Assembly (NCBI GenBank): GCA_026392455.1
Contig: JAPLCB010000004.1
Coordinates: 310,001 to 374,000, forward strand
Reading direction: 5' to 3'
From: Propionibacteriales bacterium
Lineage (GTDB): Bacteria > Actinomycetota > Actinomycetes > Propionibacteriales > Nocardioidaceae
DNA: 64,000 nt
Below the pieces are notes generated by a model that was not told where the DNA came from, did not search any database, and was given only the letters and a program-made list of their open reading frames with translations. Positions 25,421 through 34,025 of this stretch are shown piece after piece; position 1 is the first letter of the stretch, and the number at the start of each line of letters is the position of its first letter. The position numbers were made by a program, and so were the translations under genes.

Positions 25421-26758
25421 ATGGGTAAGCAGGAAGACTTCGTTCTCCGCGCTCTTGAAGAGCGCGACGTCCGCTTCGTACGGCTCTGGTTCACCGACGT
25501 CCTCGGTTACCTCAAGTCCGTCGCGATCGCGCCGGCCGAGCTCGAGGGCGCCTTCACCGAGGGCATCGGCTTCGACGGTTCGGCGATCCAGGGCTTCGCC
25601 CGGGTCTCGGAGTCCGACATGCTCGCGCACCCGGACCCCTCGACGTTCCAGATCCTGCCCTGGCGCGGCGACGGCCCGGCGACCGCCCGGATGTTCTGCG
25701 ACATCACCATGCCTGACGGTTCCGCGTCGTACGCCGACCCGCGGTACGTGCTGAAGCGGACGCTGCAGTCCGCCGCGGAGAAGGGCTTCACCTTCTACAC
25801 CCATCCCGAGATCGAGTTCTACCTGTTCAAGGGGCAGCCGGAGGCCGGCACGATCCCGGTCCCGGTCGACCAGAGCGGCTACTTCGACCACACCTCGCAG
25901 AGCCACGGGTCGGACTTCCGGCGCGAGGCGATCACCATGCTCGAGGCGATGGGCATCTCGGTGGAATTCAGCCACCACGAGGGCGGCCCGGGCCAGCAGG
26001 AGATCGACCTGCGGTACGCCGACGCGCTCTCGACGGCCGACAACATCATGACCTTCCGCACGGTCGTCCGGGAGGTCGCGCTCGGCCAGGGCGTCTGGGC
26101 CAGCTTCATGCCCAAGCCGTTCACCGAGCACCCCGGGTCCGGCATGCACACCCACGTGTCGCTCTTCGAGGGCGACCGCAACGCCTTCTTCGAGGGCGGC
26201 GCGGAGTACCAGCTATCCAAGACCGGGCGGCACTTCATCGCCGGCATCCTGCACCACGCCGCGGAGATCACGGCCGTCACCAACCAGTGGGTCAACTCCT
26301 ACAAGCGGCTGATCGGCGGCGGCGAGGCGCCGTCGTACATCTCCTGGGGCCACAACAACCGCTCGGCCATGGTCCGGGTGCCGATGTACAAGCCCAACAA
26401 GGGTCAGTCGACGCGGGTCGAGCTGCGCACCATCGACGCCGCCTGCAACCCGTACCTGGCCTTCGCCGTCGTCCTGGCCGCCGGTATGAAGGGGTTGGAG
26501 AACGAGTACGAGCTGCCGCGCGAGGCCGAGGACGACGTCTGGTCGCTGACCGACCGCGAGCGGCAGGCGCTGGGCCTCCAGCAGCTGCCCAAGACGCTCT
26601 ACGAAGCCATCCTGGTCGCCGAGAAGTCCGAGCTGCTGGCCGAGACCCTGGGCGAGCACGTCTACGACTTCTTCCTGCGCAACAAGCGCCAGGAGTGGGA
26701 GGAGTACCGCGGCCAGGTCTCCGCCTTCGAGCGCGACCGCATGCTTCCGGTGATCTAG
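25421..26758 (+). CDS. glnA2: Glutamine synthetase, GlnA2 type
   Basis: A 445-residue type I glutamine synthetase of the short, GlnA2-like class. Beta-grasp domain first (VRFVRLWFTDVLGYLKS, FDGSAIQGFARV), then catalytic domain with THPEIEFYLF, GQQEIDLRYADAL, GSGMHTHVSL, the NNRSAMVRVP segment and RVELRTIDAACNPYLAF. Glu and His metal ligands are in place. Tyr363 in NEYELP aligns with the tyrosine that GlnE adenylylates in enterobacterial GlnA. The 7-bp gap to glnE and the shared strand suggest cotranscription. Mycobacterial orthologues of this position are not the main assimilatory enzyme; function here could be specialised. Confidence 0.93.
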   Translation: MGKQEDFVLRALEERDVRFVRLWFTDVLGYLKSVAIAPAELEGAFTEGIGFDGSAIQGFARVSESDMLAHPDPSTFQILPWRGDGPATARMFCDITMPDGSASYADPRYVLKRTLQSAAEKGFTFYTHPEIEFYLFKGQPEAGTIPVPVDQSGYFDHTSQSHGSDFRREAITMLEAMGISVEFSHHEGGPGQQEIDLRYADALSTADNIMTFRTVVREVALGQGVWASFMPKPFTEHPGSGMHTHVSLFEGDRNAFFEGGAEYQLSKTGRHFIAGILHHAAEITAVTNQWVNSYKRLIGGGEAPSYISWGHNNRSAMVRVPMYKPNKGQSTRVELRTIDAACNPYLAFAVVLAAGMKGLENEYELPREAEDDVWSLTDRERQALGLQQLPKTLYEAILVAEKSELLAETLGEHVYDFFLRNKRQEWEEYRGQVSAFERDRMLPVI

Positions 26759-26765
26759 GAACTAG

Positions 26766-29756
26766 ATGCCCCGTCAGGTCTCTCACTACCTGTCCTCCGG
26801 CAACCTGGCCCGCCTCGGGTTCCAGGACACCGAGGTGGCCGCCGCCACGCTCGGTGAGCTCGGTTCGCCGTCCTCGCCCCTGGTCGCGATCCTGGGCCGG
26901 ACCGCGGACCCGGACATGGCGCTGCAGACCCTGGCCCGGCTGCACGTCGCCGCGCCCGACCCCGGTGCGCTGCTGAGCGCGCTGGAGGAGGACGAGGGCA
27001 CGGCGATGCGGCTGCTCTCGGTGCTCGGGATGAGCGAGGCGCTCGGCGACCACCTGGTCCGCCACCCCGAGCAGTGGCACGAGCTGCAGGACCCGACGCT
27101 GGGCTCGACGAGGCCGCCGGCGTTCGCCGTACGGGCTGGTCTGATCCGTGCGGTCGGCGGGGACCCGCAGGACGCCGAGCCGACGGCGACCGTGCCGTAC
27201 GCCGAGGCGGCCGACGCGCTCCGGGTCGAGTACCGGCGGGTGCTGCTGAGGCTGGCCAGCCGGGACCTCGCGCACCACGTCGGGATGGACGACGTCGCCG
27301 CCGAGCTGGCCGAGCTGGCCGCGGGCACGTTGGACGCCGCGCTGGCCGTGGCCCGGGCCAAGGTCGGCCCGGAGTCGGCGACCTGCCGGCTCGCGGTGAT
27401 CGCGATGGGCAAGTGCGGTGGCCACGAGCTGAACTACGTCAGCGACGTCGACGTCATCTTCGTGGCCGAGGCGGTGGACGCCGGGGACGAGACCGCCGCC
27501 CTGCGGATCGCGACCCAGCTGGCGGCGACGCTGATCCAGGTCTGCGGCGACCACACCCGTGAGGGCACCATCTGGCCGGTCGACGCGAACCTCCGCCCCG
27601 AGGGCAAGAACGGGCCGCTGGTCCGGACCCTTGCCAGCCACCGCGGCTACTACGAGCGCTGGGCCAAGACCTGGGAGTTCCAGGCGCTGCTCAAGGCCCG
27701 CCCGGTGGCCGGGGACCTCGAGCTCGGTCAGGCGTACGTGGACTCCATCGGACCGATGGTCTGGGAGGCAGCCGGCCGCGAGGGGTTCGTCGAGGACGTC
27801 CAGTCGATGCGCCGCCGCGTCCTGGACCACATCCCCGCCCACGAGGCCCAGCGCCAGCTCAAGCTCGGCGCGGGCGGTCTGCGCGACGTCGAGTTCGCCG
27901 TCCAGCTCCTGCAGATGGTGCACGGCCGCACCGACGAGACGGTCCGGGCGTCGACGACCCTGAGTGCGCTGGCGGACCTGACCAGCGGCGGCTACATCGG
28001 CCGCGAGGACGGCCGGACGATGCACGAGGCGTACTCGTTCCTGCGCACCTTCGAGCACCGGATCCAGCTCTACCAGCTGCGTCGGACCCACGTTGTGCCC
28101 GAGGACGCGGACTCGTTGCGCCGGCTGGGGCGTTCGCTGGGACACCTGAAGTACCCCGAGTCGGATCTCGAGAAGGACTGGCGCCACCACCGCCGCGAGG
28201 CCCGCCGGTTGCACGAGAAGCTCTTCTACCGCCCGCTGCTCGCCGCGGTGGCTCGGATCCCCGGCGACGAGGCACGACTGACCACGGCCGCGGCCCAGGA
28301 GCGTCTGGCCGCCCTGGGGTACGTCGACCCGGTGGCGGCACTGCGTCACCTCGAGGCGCTCACCAGCGGGCTGTCGCGGACCGCCTCGATCCAGAAGGCG
28401 CTGCTTCCCGCGCTGCTGTCCTGGTTCGCCGACGCCCCCGACCCGGATGCCGGTCTCTTCGGCTTCCGCCGGATCTCCGACGCGCTCGGCAGCACCCCCT
28501 GGTACCTGACGATGCTGCGCGACGAGGGTGAGACCGCGCAGCGGCTGGCCCAGGTCCTGGCCACCAGCCGGTTCGCGACCGACCTGCTCGAGCGCGAGCC
28601 GGAGGGCGTGAAGATCCTCGGCGGCGAGGGTGCCCTGCGGCCGGCCTCCCGCGAAGCCGTCCAGGCCGAGATGATGGCCAACGTCTCGCGGCGCGACACC
28701 GCCGAGGAGGCCGTCCGCAGCATCCGGGCGATCCGACGGCGCGAGCTGCTCCGGATCAGTGCCGCCGACCTGTGCGTCCCGTTCGGGGTGGCCGAGGTCG
28801 GCTACGCCCTGACCGACCTCACCGACGCGACCCTCGAGGCTGCGCTGGCGATCGCGACGACCTCGGTCGAGCGGGAGCGCAAGCGGGACCTGCCGACGCG
28901 GATGGCGATCATCGCCATGGGCCGGTACGGCGGTTACGAGATGGGCTACGGCAGCGATGCCGACGTGATGTTCGTGCACGACCCGCACGAGGGCGCTGAC
29001 CCGCAGGTCGCCTCGAGCATGGCGGTGGCCGTGGCGAACGAGGTTCGTCGGCTGCTGGCGCAGCCCGGCACCGACCCGGCCCTCGAGGTGGACGCGGACC
29101 TGCGGCCCGAGGGCAAGCAGGGCGCGATGGTGCGCACCCTCGACGCGTACGCCGCGTACTACGCGAAGTGGTCGGCCGTCTGGGAGGCCCAGGCCCTGCT
29201 GCGGGCCGAACCGGTGGTCGGCGACCCCGGCCTCAAGCAGCGCTTCGCGGAGTTGATCGACCCGCTGCGCTATCCCGAGGGCGGGCTCAGCCACCACGAC
29301 CTGGTGGAGATCCGTCGGATCAAGGCCCGGGTCGAGGACGAGCGGATGCCGCGAGGCGCGGACCCGGCCACGCACTTCAAGCTCGGTCGTGGGGGACTGG
29401 CCGACGTCGAGTGGACCATCCAGGTCCTCCAGCTGCAGCACGCGGGCGCCGTCCCGGGGCTGCGGACCACCAAGACGCTCGAGGCGCTCGACGCCGCGGT
29501 CGCGCACGACCTGCTCTCCGACGACGACGCCGAGACGCTCTGCGAGGCCTGGGTACTGGCGAGCCGGGCCCGGAACGCGACCGTGCTGGTCCGGGGCAAG
29601 CCGTCCGACCAGCTGCCGACCGACCCGCGCGAGCGCGCGGCGGTGGCCCGGGTGCTCGGCTACGAGCCGGGGGAGACCACCGAGATGGTCAACGACTACC
29701 AGCGGGCAACGCGCCGGGCGCACGCCGTGGTCGACCGGGTTTTCTGGCAGGACTGA
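26766..29756 (+). CDS. glnE: Glutamine synthetase adenylyltransferase/adenylyl-removing enzyme
   Basis: A 996-residue bifunctional enzyme that adds AMP to, or removes it from, a tyrosine of glutamine synthetase. Two nucleotidyltransferase domains are visible: AMGKCGGHELNYVSDVDVIF at about 214-233 and AMGRYGGYEMGYGSDADVMF at about 718-737, each with the G-S/D-x-D metal motif. Each is followed by a helical GlnD-UR-like region and PEGKNGPLVRTL / PEGKQGAMVRTL. The first half is the deadenylylase and the second the adenylylase in E. coli. ATG at 26766 has AGGA upstream and lies 7 bp after glnA2. It fits nitrogen regulation of that operon. Confidence 0.95.
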   Translation: MPRQVSHYLSSGNLARLGFQDTEVAAATLGELGSPSSPLVAILGRTADPDMALQTLARLHVAAPDPGALLSALEEDEGTAMRLLSVLGMSEALGDHLVRHPEQWHELQDPTLGSTRPPAFAVRAGLIRAVGGDPQDAEPTATVPYAEAADALRVEYRRVLLRLASRDLAHHVGMDDVAAELAELAAGTLDAALAVARAKVGPESATCRLAVIAMGKCGGHELNYVSDVDVIFVAEAVDAGDETAALRIATQLAATLIQVCGDHTREGTIWPVDANLRPEGKNGPLVRTLASHRGYYERWAKTWEFQALLKARPVAGDLELGQAYVDSIGPMVWEAAGREGFVEDVQSMRRRVLDHIPAHEAQRQLKLGAGGLRDVEFAVQLLQMVHGRTDETVRASTTLSALADLTSGGYIGREDGRTMHEAYSFLRTFEHRIQLYQLRRTHVVPEDADSLRRLGRSLGHLKYPESDLEKDWRHHRREARRLHEKLFYRPLLAAVARIPGDEARLTTAAAQERLAALGYVDPVAALRHLEALTSGLSRTASIQKALLPALLSWFADAPDPDAGLFGFRRISDALGSTPWYLTMLRDEGETAQRLAQVLATSRFATDLLEREPEGVKILGGEGALRPASREAVQAEMMANVSRRDTAEEAVRSIRAIRRRELLRISAADLCVPFGVAEVGYALTDLTDATLEAALAIATTSVERERKRDLPTRMAIIAMGRYGGYEMGYGSDADVMFVHDPHEGADPQVASSMAVAVANEVRRLLAQPGTDPALEVDADLRPEGKQGAMVRTLDAYAAYYAKWSAVWEAQALLRAEPVVGDPGLKQRFAELIDPLRYPEGGLSHHDLVEIRRIKARVEDERMPRGADPATHFKLGRGGLADVEWTIQVLQLQHAGAVPGLRTTKTLEALDAAVAHDLLSDDDAETLCEAWVLASRARNATVLVRGKPSDQLPTDPRERAAVARVLGYEPGETTEMVNDYQRATRRAHAVVDRVFWQD

Positions 29757-29770
29757 GAGATCATGGGCCT

Positions 29771-30214
29771 GTGGCCGAACCCGGGCGTGACCTCGTCGTA
29801 CCGGCCGGGCCCGGCCTGCCGTCGGGGGCCACGGTCCCGGCCGGTGAGCTGACCGAGCGGTTCTCCCGCTCGCCCGGCCCGGGGGGCCAGTCCGTGAACA
29901 CCAGCGACTCCCGGGTCGAGCTGCTCTTCGACCCCGCCGCGTCCTCGGCGTTCACCGAGCCGCAGCGTCGCCGGATCCTGGCCGCACTGCCGTCGGGGCC
30001 GGTCTCGGTGACAGCCTCCGAGCACCGGTCGCAGCTGCGCAACCGCGCGGCGGCCCGCGAGCGGCTGGTCGGGATCCTGCGGGAGGCCGTCGCGCCACCG
30101 CCACCGCCCCGTCGGGCTACGAAGCCGACCAAGGGTTCCCAGCGCCGCCGCATCGAGGCGAAGAAGCAGCGCGGCCAGACCAAGAGCCTCCGTGGTCGCG
30201 TCACCGACTCCTGA
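29771..30214 (+). CDS. arfB: Ribosome-rescue peptidyl-tRNA hydrolase, ArfB-like
   Basis: A 147-residue release-factor homologue with the catalytic GGQ at residues 38-40 (SPGPGGQSVNTSDSRVEL) and a basic Lys/Arg/Gln-rich tail that in ArfB enters the mRNA channel of stalled ribosomes. It hydrolyses peptidyl-tRNA without a stop codon. The N-terminal segment before the RF domain is short. The GTG at 29771 is 14 bp after glnE; ribosome site weak (GAGAG). Its stop codon lies inside the first unit of a tandem repeat. Confidence 0.88.
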   Translation: MAEPGRDLVVPAGPGLPSGATVPAGELTERFSRSPGPGGQSVNTSDSRVELLFDPAASSAFTEPQRRRILAALPSGPVSVTASEHRSQLRNRAAARERLVGILREAVAPPPPPRRATKPTKGSQRRRIEAKKQRGQTKSLRGRVTDS

Positions 30215-30337
30215 GCAGGGCGCGCCGCGCCGTTGAGTAGGGCGTGCCGCGCCGTTGAGCAGGGCGTGCCGCGCGGTTGAGCAGGGCGCGCCGCGCCGTT
30301 GAGCAGGGCGTGCCGCACCGTTGAGTAGGGCGCTGCG
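30211..30337 (+). repeat. 22-bp tandem repeat, 5.8 copies
   Basis: Units start at 30211, 30233, 30255, 30277 and 30299, with a partial unit from 30321. Core TGAGCAGGGCGTGCCGCG with scattered C/T and G/C changes. It fills the whole space between the convergent arfB and nitroreductase genes; the arfB TGA is part of the first unit. Confidence 0.95.
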
Positions 30338-30772
30338 TCAGGTCGGCGTGAGGACGACGACCGGCAGCTGACGCGTGGTCTTCTGCTGGTAGCGGGCGAA
30401 CTGTCCGCGGTTCGCCGTGTTCGCCAGTGCGAAGAGCCGCTGGTAGTCCGGGTTGTCGGGACGTACGGCGGTCGCGACCGCCGGGAAGCGGCGTACCCCG
30501 ACCTGCACCTCGACGTGGCCGTGGTGCGCCAGGTTGAGCAGCCAGGCCGGCGGCAGGTCGTGGCCCCCGTTGGAGGCGCAGACCAGGTAACGGCCGGCGT
30601 CGTCGGCATACACGAGAGCGTTGGTGCGGATCTTGCCGGTCTTGCGCCCCGTCGTACGCAGCAGCAGGGTCGGCATCAGCAGGATGCGGTGGCCGATCAG
30701 GCCGCGGCTGTTCTCGTACACGGACTGGTGGATCTTCAGGACCGTCAGGAACGCCTGGGTGCTGAGCTTCAT
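30338..30772 (-). CDS. Deazaflavin (F420)-dependent nitroreductase-family protein
   Basis: A 144-residue split-barrel protein of the deazaflavin-dependent nitroreductase (Ddn-like) family, with LLLRTTGRKTGKIRTNALVY (residues about 35-54, F420 phosphate contacts), YLVCASNGGHD and LNLAHHGHVEVQVG. These enzymes use reduced F420 to reduce quinones or other acceptors. ATG 30772 begins M-K-L-S-T-Q-A-F as in related proteins; an in-frame ATG at 30790 is the alternative. Next to an FAD dehydrogenase, a TetR regulator and an F420-type LLM oxidoreductase on the same strand, it belongs to a redox/catabolic cluster. Confidence 0.87.
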   Translation of the reverse strand: MKLSTQAFLTVLKIHQSVYENSRGLIGHRILLMPTLLLRTTGRKTGKIRTNALVYADDAGRYLVCASNGGHDLPPAWLLNLAHHGHVEVQVGVRRFPAVATAVRPDNPDYQRLFALANTANRGQFARYQQKTTRQLPVVVLTPT

Positions 30773-30792
30773 GAACCTAGTCAAGCGCATTC

Positions 30793-30836
30793 GCGCGGCG
30801 GGCCCGACTCGACAGCGCGGCGGGCCCGACTCAACG
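30793..30836 (-). repeat. 22-bp tandem repeat, 2 copies
   Basis: On the minus strand two units with core GAGTCGGGCCCGCCGCGC. The second unit contains the TGA stop of the FAD dehydrogenase. Unit 2 matches a unit of the repeat at 30211 at 18 of 22 positions. Confidence 0.85.
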
Positions 30837-32366
30837 AGCCAGGATGTCCTGGACCGCGAGAGAGGCGAACACCATGGCGGTGCCCAGCGGCGCACCGGGG
30901 CCGGGGTAGAAGGCCCCGAACGCGTTGGCGGCGGAGTTGCTGGTGGCGTAGAGGCCGGGGATGACGGCCCCGTCCGCCCCGGCGCTGGTCAGGGCGCGGC
31001 CGGCTTCGTCGGTGACGATGCCACCCTTGGTGCCGAGGTCCGACAGCACGAACCGGGCCGCGGTGAAGGGACCCTGGACAACCCCGACGAGCGCCTTGTT
31101 GGGCCCGTCGCCACCGGCGAAGAAGGTGTCGTACTCGTCGGCGCCGCGACCGAAGTCCTCGTCGACCCCGGTCTCGCAGAAGCCGTTGAAGCGTTCCACG
31201 GTGGCGACGAGGTCGGTCAGGCCGAGCCGGGTGGCGAGCTCCTCCAAGGTCGGGGCCTCGACCCAGGTACCGGCAGCGAGGTGGTCGGCCCGGTTGCCCT
31301 CAGGCATGGCGATCGCGGGGAGCGCACCACCCTCGCGGTTGTCGAAGACGAACCACGACGGAATCCTGCGGGGAACGCCCGCACCTGCCTTGGCCATCTC
31401 CTTCCCGAACCGGTCGTACGGGAGGCACTCGTTGGCGTACCGGTTGCCGCTGGCGTCCACGATCACGCCGCTGCGGAAACCGAGGGTGAAGGAACCGTGC
31501 CCGTCGGGGTGCTCCAGGCCGGGGCAGAACCAGCCCTGGTCGAGCAGGTCGGTGGCGGCGCCGATCGCGACCGCGGCAGCGATCGGTTCGCCGGTGTTGG
31601 TGCCGTCGGGTGCCATCGACCACGCGGAGCTGCCCGGTACGCCGTGCTGCTCGCGCCAGGCAGGGTTGTGCTCGAAGCCGCCCGAGGCGACGATCACGCC
31701 CTTGTCGGCGAGCAACGTCACCCGGCCGTCGGTGGTCGCAGCCTCGACGCCCGTGGCCCGTCCGCTCTCATCGGTGGTGATCACGTCCACGGCGTGACCG
31801 GTCAGCACGGTTCCGCCGTCACGGGTGAACGCGAGCAGCAGCCGGGCGATCAACGACTGCCCGCCGGACAGGGTGTTGCGGCCGGGGAGCCCGGCACGGT
31901 CCAGCTCGACTGGGGGGCGGACCAGCGCGGCCACGTCCTCGGGGAGCTCGGCGCGCTTGATGTTGGCCGGTTGGATCGAACGTCCCCACGGCACCCGGCC
32001 GGGTCCGTCGTAGTACTCGGGGAACGGCAGCCACTCGAACACGAACGCGTCATCGGCCTCCAGGGTCTCGACCAGCCGGGGCGCCTCGGCGAGGAACGCC
32101 TCGACCTTGGTGGTGTCCGGGTCGACCAGCAGGGCTCCGAGGAACTCCCGGGCGCCGTCGGTCGAGTCGGAGATGTTCGCACGCTGCTGGACCTGAGACC
32201 CAGGCAGCCAGCAGGCACCGCCCGAGTACGCCGAGGTGCCGCCGCAGTACCCGGTCTTCTCGACGACGACGGTACGCAGGCCCTGCTTCTGGGCCAGGTA
32301 GGCCGCCGTCAGGGCGCCGCCGCCGGAGCCGACGACGATCACGTCAAAGGAGGAATCGGTGCTCAT
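30831..32366 (-). CDS. FAD-dependent 3-ketosteroid delta-1-dehydrogenase-like enzyme
   Basis: A 511-residue flavoprotein of the fumarate-reductase/KstD superfamily. The N-terminal VIVVGSGGGALTAAYLA binds the FAD diphosphate, followed by EKTGYCGGTSAYSGG, VIVASGGFEHN, and a C-terminal SNSAANAFGAFYPGPGAPLG, where the Tyr-Pro-Gly-Pro-Gly segment matches the catalytic/substrate end of KstD. Such enzymes introduce a 1,2 double bond in 3-keto-steroids or related cyclic ketones. Ribosome site GAGAGGG precedes ATG 32366. It lies 13 bp downstream of a TetR gene. Steroid specificity is likely but not proven by sequence. Confidence 0.88.
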   Translation of the reverse strand: MSTDSSFDVIVVGSGGGALTAAYLAQKQGLRTVVVEKTGYCGGTSAYSGGACWLPGSQVQQRANISDSTDGAREFLGALLVDPDTTKVEAFLAEAPRLVETLEADDAFVFEWLPFPEYYDGPGRVPWGRSIQPANIKRAELPEDVAALVRPPVELDRAGLPGRNTLSGGQSLIARLLLAFTRDGGTVLTGHAVDVITTDESGRATGVEAATTDGRVTLLADKGVIVASGGFEHNPAWREQHGVPGSSAWSMAPDGTNTGEPIAAAVAIGAATDLLDQGWFCPGLEHPDGHGSFTLGFRSGVIVDASGNRYANECLPYDRFGKEMAKAGAGVPRRIPSWFVFDNREGGALPAIAMPEGNRADHLAAGTWVEAPTLEELATRLGLTDLVATVERFNGFCETGVDEDFGRGADEYDTFFAGGDGPNKALVGVVQGPFTAARFVLSDLGTKGGIVTDEAGRALTSAGADGAVIPGLYATSNSAANAFGAFYPGPGAPLGTAMVFASLAVQDILAR

Positions 32367-32379
32367 CAGGTGGTCCCTC

Positions 32380-33072
32380 TCAGGGCGCGGTGAGGTAGCT
32401 GGTGATCGCCTCGGACAGACCCAGGCGGGCTTCGGTCGGATCGGTGTAGGTACTCAGGTACTGCTCGGAGTGCAGGCCGCGCATCGCGCCGGGCAGCAGG
32501 CTGCGGACCCGGGCGAGCCGGACCGGGTCGAGGTCGAAGCCGTCGAAGGCGTGCTCGACCAGGTGGGTCCAGGCGGCGTCGAAGTGCGCGATGGCTGCCG
32601 CTGTGGCCGGGTACTCCGACTCCAGCTCGTCACGCTGGCGGGGGAGCGCCAGGCGCAGGTTGTGGATCGCCCGGGACGTCCGCAGGTCCATCGCGGCCCA
32701 GAGCAGCTCGACGATCCCGGCCACCCGTTCGGCGAGGACCGGGGAGTCGGGCAGCCGGGGCCGCATCGTCGGGGTGTCGGTGAGCACGTGCTCGAGCACC
32801 CCGGCCCAGAGCCCGTCGACGCCGCCGAACTGGTGCTGGACTGTGCCCCAGGTGACGCCGGCCTCGCGTGCGATCAGGCTCGCGCTGACCGATTCCGGGC
32901 CCCCCTCGGCCAGGCACTCCAGCGCCGTGCGCAGGAGGGTCTGGCGGGTCTCCAGGCCGCGCTTGTTCAGGCGGGTTCCCTTAGCGCTCAGGGAGTGCTG
33001 CGCGCTCAGGGAGTGCTGCGCGCCGAGGGAGTGCTGTGCGCTCAGGGAGTGCTGCGCGCCGAGCTCGGTCAC
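32380..33072 (-). CDS. TetR-family regulator
   Basis: A TetR repressor with the usual N-terminal HTH (ETRQTLLRTALECLAEGG, SASLIAREAGVTWGTVQHQFGG) and a ligand-binding helical domain to residue 230. The start is uncertain. The GTG at 33072, 11 bp after the oxidoreductase stop, gives a 230-residue protein whose first 30 residues come from an 18-bp tandem repeat (peptide AQHSLS/AQHSLG). A shorter start at a CTG in GGAACCCGC-CTG-AAC, with AAGGGA before it, would leave the repeat untranslated and fits homologues better. It probably controls this redox cluster. Confidence 0.82.
   Translation of the reverse strand: MTELGAQHSLSAQHSLGAQHSLSAQHSLSAKGTRLNKRGLETRQTLLRTALECLAEGGPESVSASLIAREAGVTWGTVQHQFGGVDGLWAGVLEHVLTDTPTMRPRLPDSPVLAERVAGIVELLWAAMDLRTSRAIHNLRLALPRQRDELESEYPATAAAIAHFDAAWTHLVEHAFDGFDLDPVRLARVRSLLPGAMRGLHSEQYLSTYTDPTEARLGLSEAITSYLTAP
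32984..33063 (-). repeat. 18-bp tandem repeat, about 4.5 copies
   Basis: Plus-strand unit GCGCTCAGGGAGTGCTGC, units at 32984, 33002, 33020 and 33038 and a partial at 33056. Shares the core CAGGG-x-GTGC-x-GCGC with the repeat at 30211 (14 of 18 aligned positions). Lies at the junction of the LLM oxidoreductase and TetR genes. Confidence 0.9.
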
Positions 33073-33083
33073 CGGATTGTCGA

Positions 33084-33932
33084 TCAGCTCAGGCCCAACC
33101 GGGCGCCGTGCTTGGCGATGAAGGCGAGCACCTCGTCGGTGGTCTTGTCCGGCAGTCCCCAGATGAGCTCGGTGACACCGCACTCCTCCCAGGCCGCCAG
33201 GTCCTCGGGCGACGGGCGCATCGCGATCAGCACGTGGATCTCGGGGGATCCCTCGCGGCCTGCTGCGGCCCAGGCCTCCTTCAGGGCGGCCACCTTGACC
33301 GGGACCTCGGACTCGACGGGCGTGGTCATCCAGCCGTCGGCGTTCTCGGCGATCCAGGCGAAGGTCTTGGGGCCCGCGCCGGCGCCGATGATCACCGGGA
33401 CCTCGCCCTGGACCGGCTTCGGCCAGGCCCAGCTCGGGCCGAACTTCACGAACTCGCCGTCGTACGACGCCTCGTCCTGGGTCCACAGGGCCCGCATCGC
33501 GCCGAGGTACTCCTTGAGCACGGTGCGCCGCTTGGCCGCCGGGACGTGGTGGTCGGTCAGCTCGTCGGTGTTCCAGCCGAAGCCGGCGCCGATCGTCACC
33601 CGGCCACCGGAGAGGTGGTCCAGGGTCGCGATGGTCTTCGCCAGGGTGATCGGGTCGGACTCGACCGGCAGTGCGACCGCGGTGGAGAGCCGGATCCTGG
33701 TGGTGATCGCCGCTGCGGTGGCCAGCGAGACCCACGGGTCGAGGGTGCGCATGTACCGGTCGTCGGGGAGGGTCTCGTCGCCGGTGCCCGGGTGGGCGGC
33801 GTCGCGCTTGACCGGGATGTGGGTGTGCTCGGGCACGTAGATGGTGTCGAAGCCGGCGTCCTCGGCGGCCTTGGCTGCCTGGGCGGGGGTGATCCCGCGA
33901 TCACTGGTGAACAGCACGATGCCGTGGCGCAT
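33084..33932 (-). CDS. LLM-class F420-dependent oxidoreductase
   Basis: A 282-residue luciferase-like (TIM-barrel) oxidoreductase. Typical features: short N-terminus GIVLFTSDRG, GFDTIYVPEHTHIP, LSTAVALPVESDPITLAKTIATLD in parts (LSTAVALP, LAKTIATLDHLSGGR), GAGFGWNTDEL, and PVIIGAGAGPKTF, which in this family contact F420. It should use reduced F420 to act on an organic substrate. AGGAGA precedes ATG 33932. It is upstream of the TetR and KstD-like genes on the same strand and may be the first gene of the transcript. Confidence 0.9.
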   Translation of the reverse strand: MRHGIVLFTSDRGITPAQAAKAAEDAGFDTIYVPEHTHIPVKRDAAHPGTGDETLPDDRYMRTLDPWVSLATAAAITTRIRLSTAVALPVESDPITLAKTIATLDHLSGGRVTIGAGFGWNTDELTDHHVPAAKRRTVLKEYLGAMRALWTQDEASYDGEFVKFGPSWAWPKPVQGEVPVIIGAGAGPKTFAWIAENADGWMTTPVESEVPVKVAALKEAWAAAGREGSPEIHVLIAMRPSPEDLAAWEECGVTELIWGLPDKTTDEVLAFIAKHGARLGLS

Positions 33933-33990
33933 GAACGTCGTCTCCTGGTGCGTCTCGTCGAATTCGGCGGCCGCTGGTGCGGGCCACGAC

Positions 33991-34017
33991 GAGAATCATA
34001 GGGGAGTCAATGAGAAT
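33991..34017. promoter_or_regulatory. GAGAAT direct repeats before LLM oxidoreductase
   Basis: GAGAAT at 33991-33996 and 34012-34017, 21 bp apart, in the AT-richer 93-bp gap upstream of the LLM gene. A possible binding site for the TetR regulator of this cluster; no clear palindrome. Confidence 0.35.
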
Positions 34018-34025
34018 TGGAAGAG

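Noticed and set aside
26292-29723. Very long open frame on the minus strand opposite glnE
   Set aside because: It lies fully antisense to a well-supported glnE with two nucleotidyltransferase domains, has no family features, and is explained by GC-rich codon bias in the mirrored frame.
29763-29800. ATG start of arfB at 29763
   Set aside because: It is in a different frame from the GGQ domain; the GTG at 29771 is in frame.
30211-30337. CRISPR array
   Set aside because: Repeats are contiguous with no unique spacers and no cas genes nearby; it is a simple tandem repeat.
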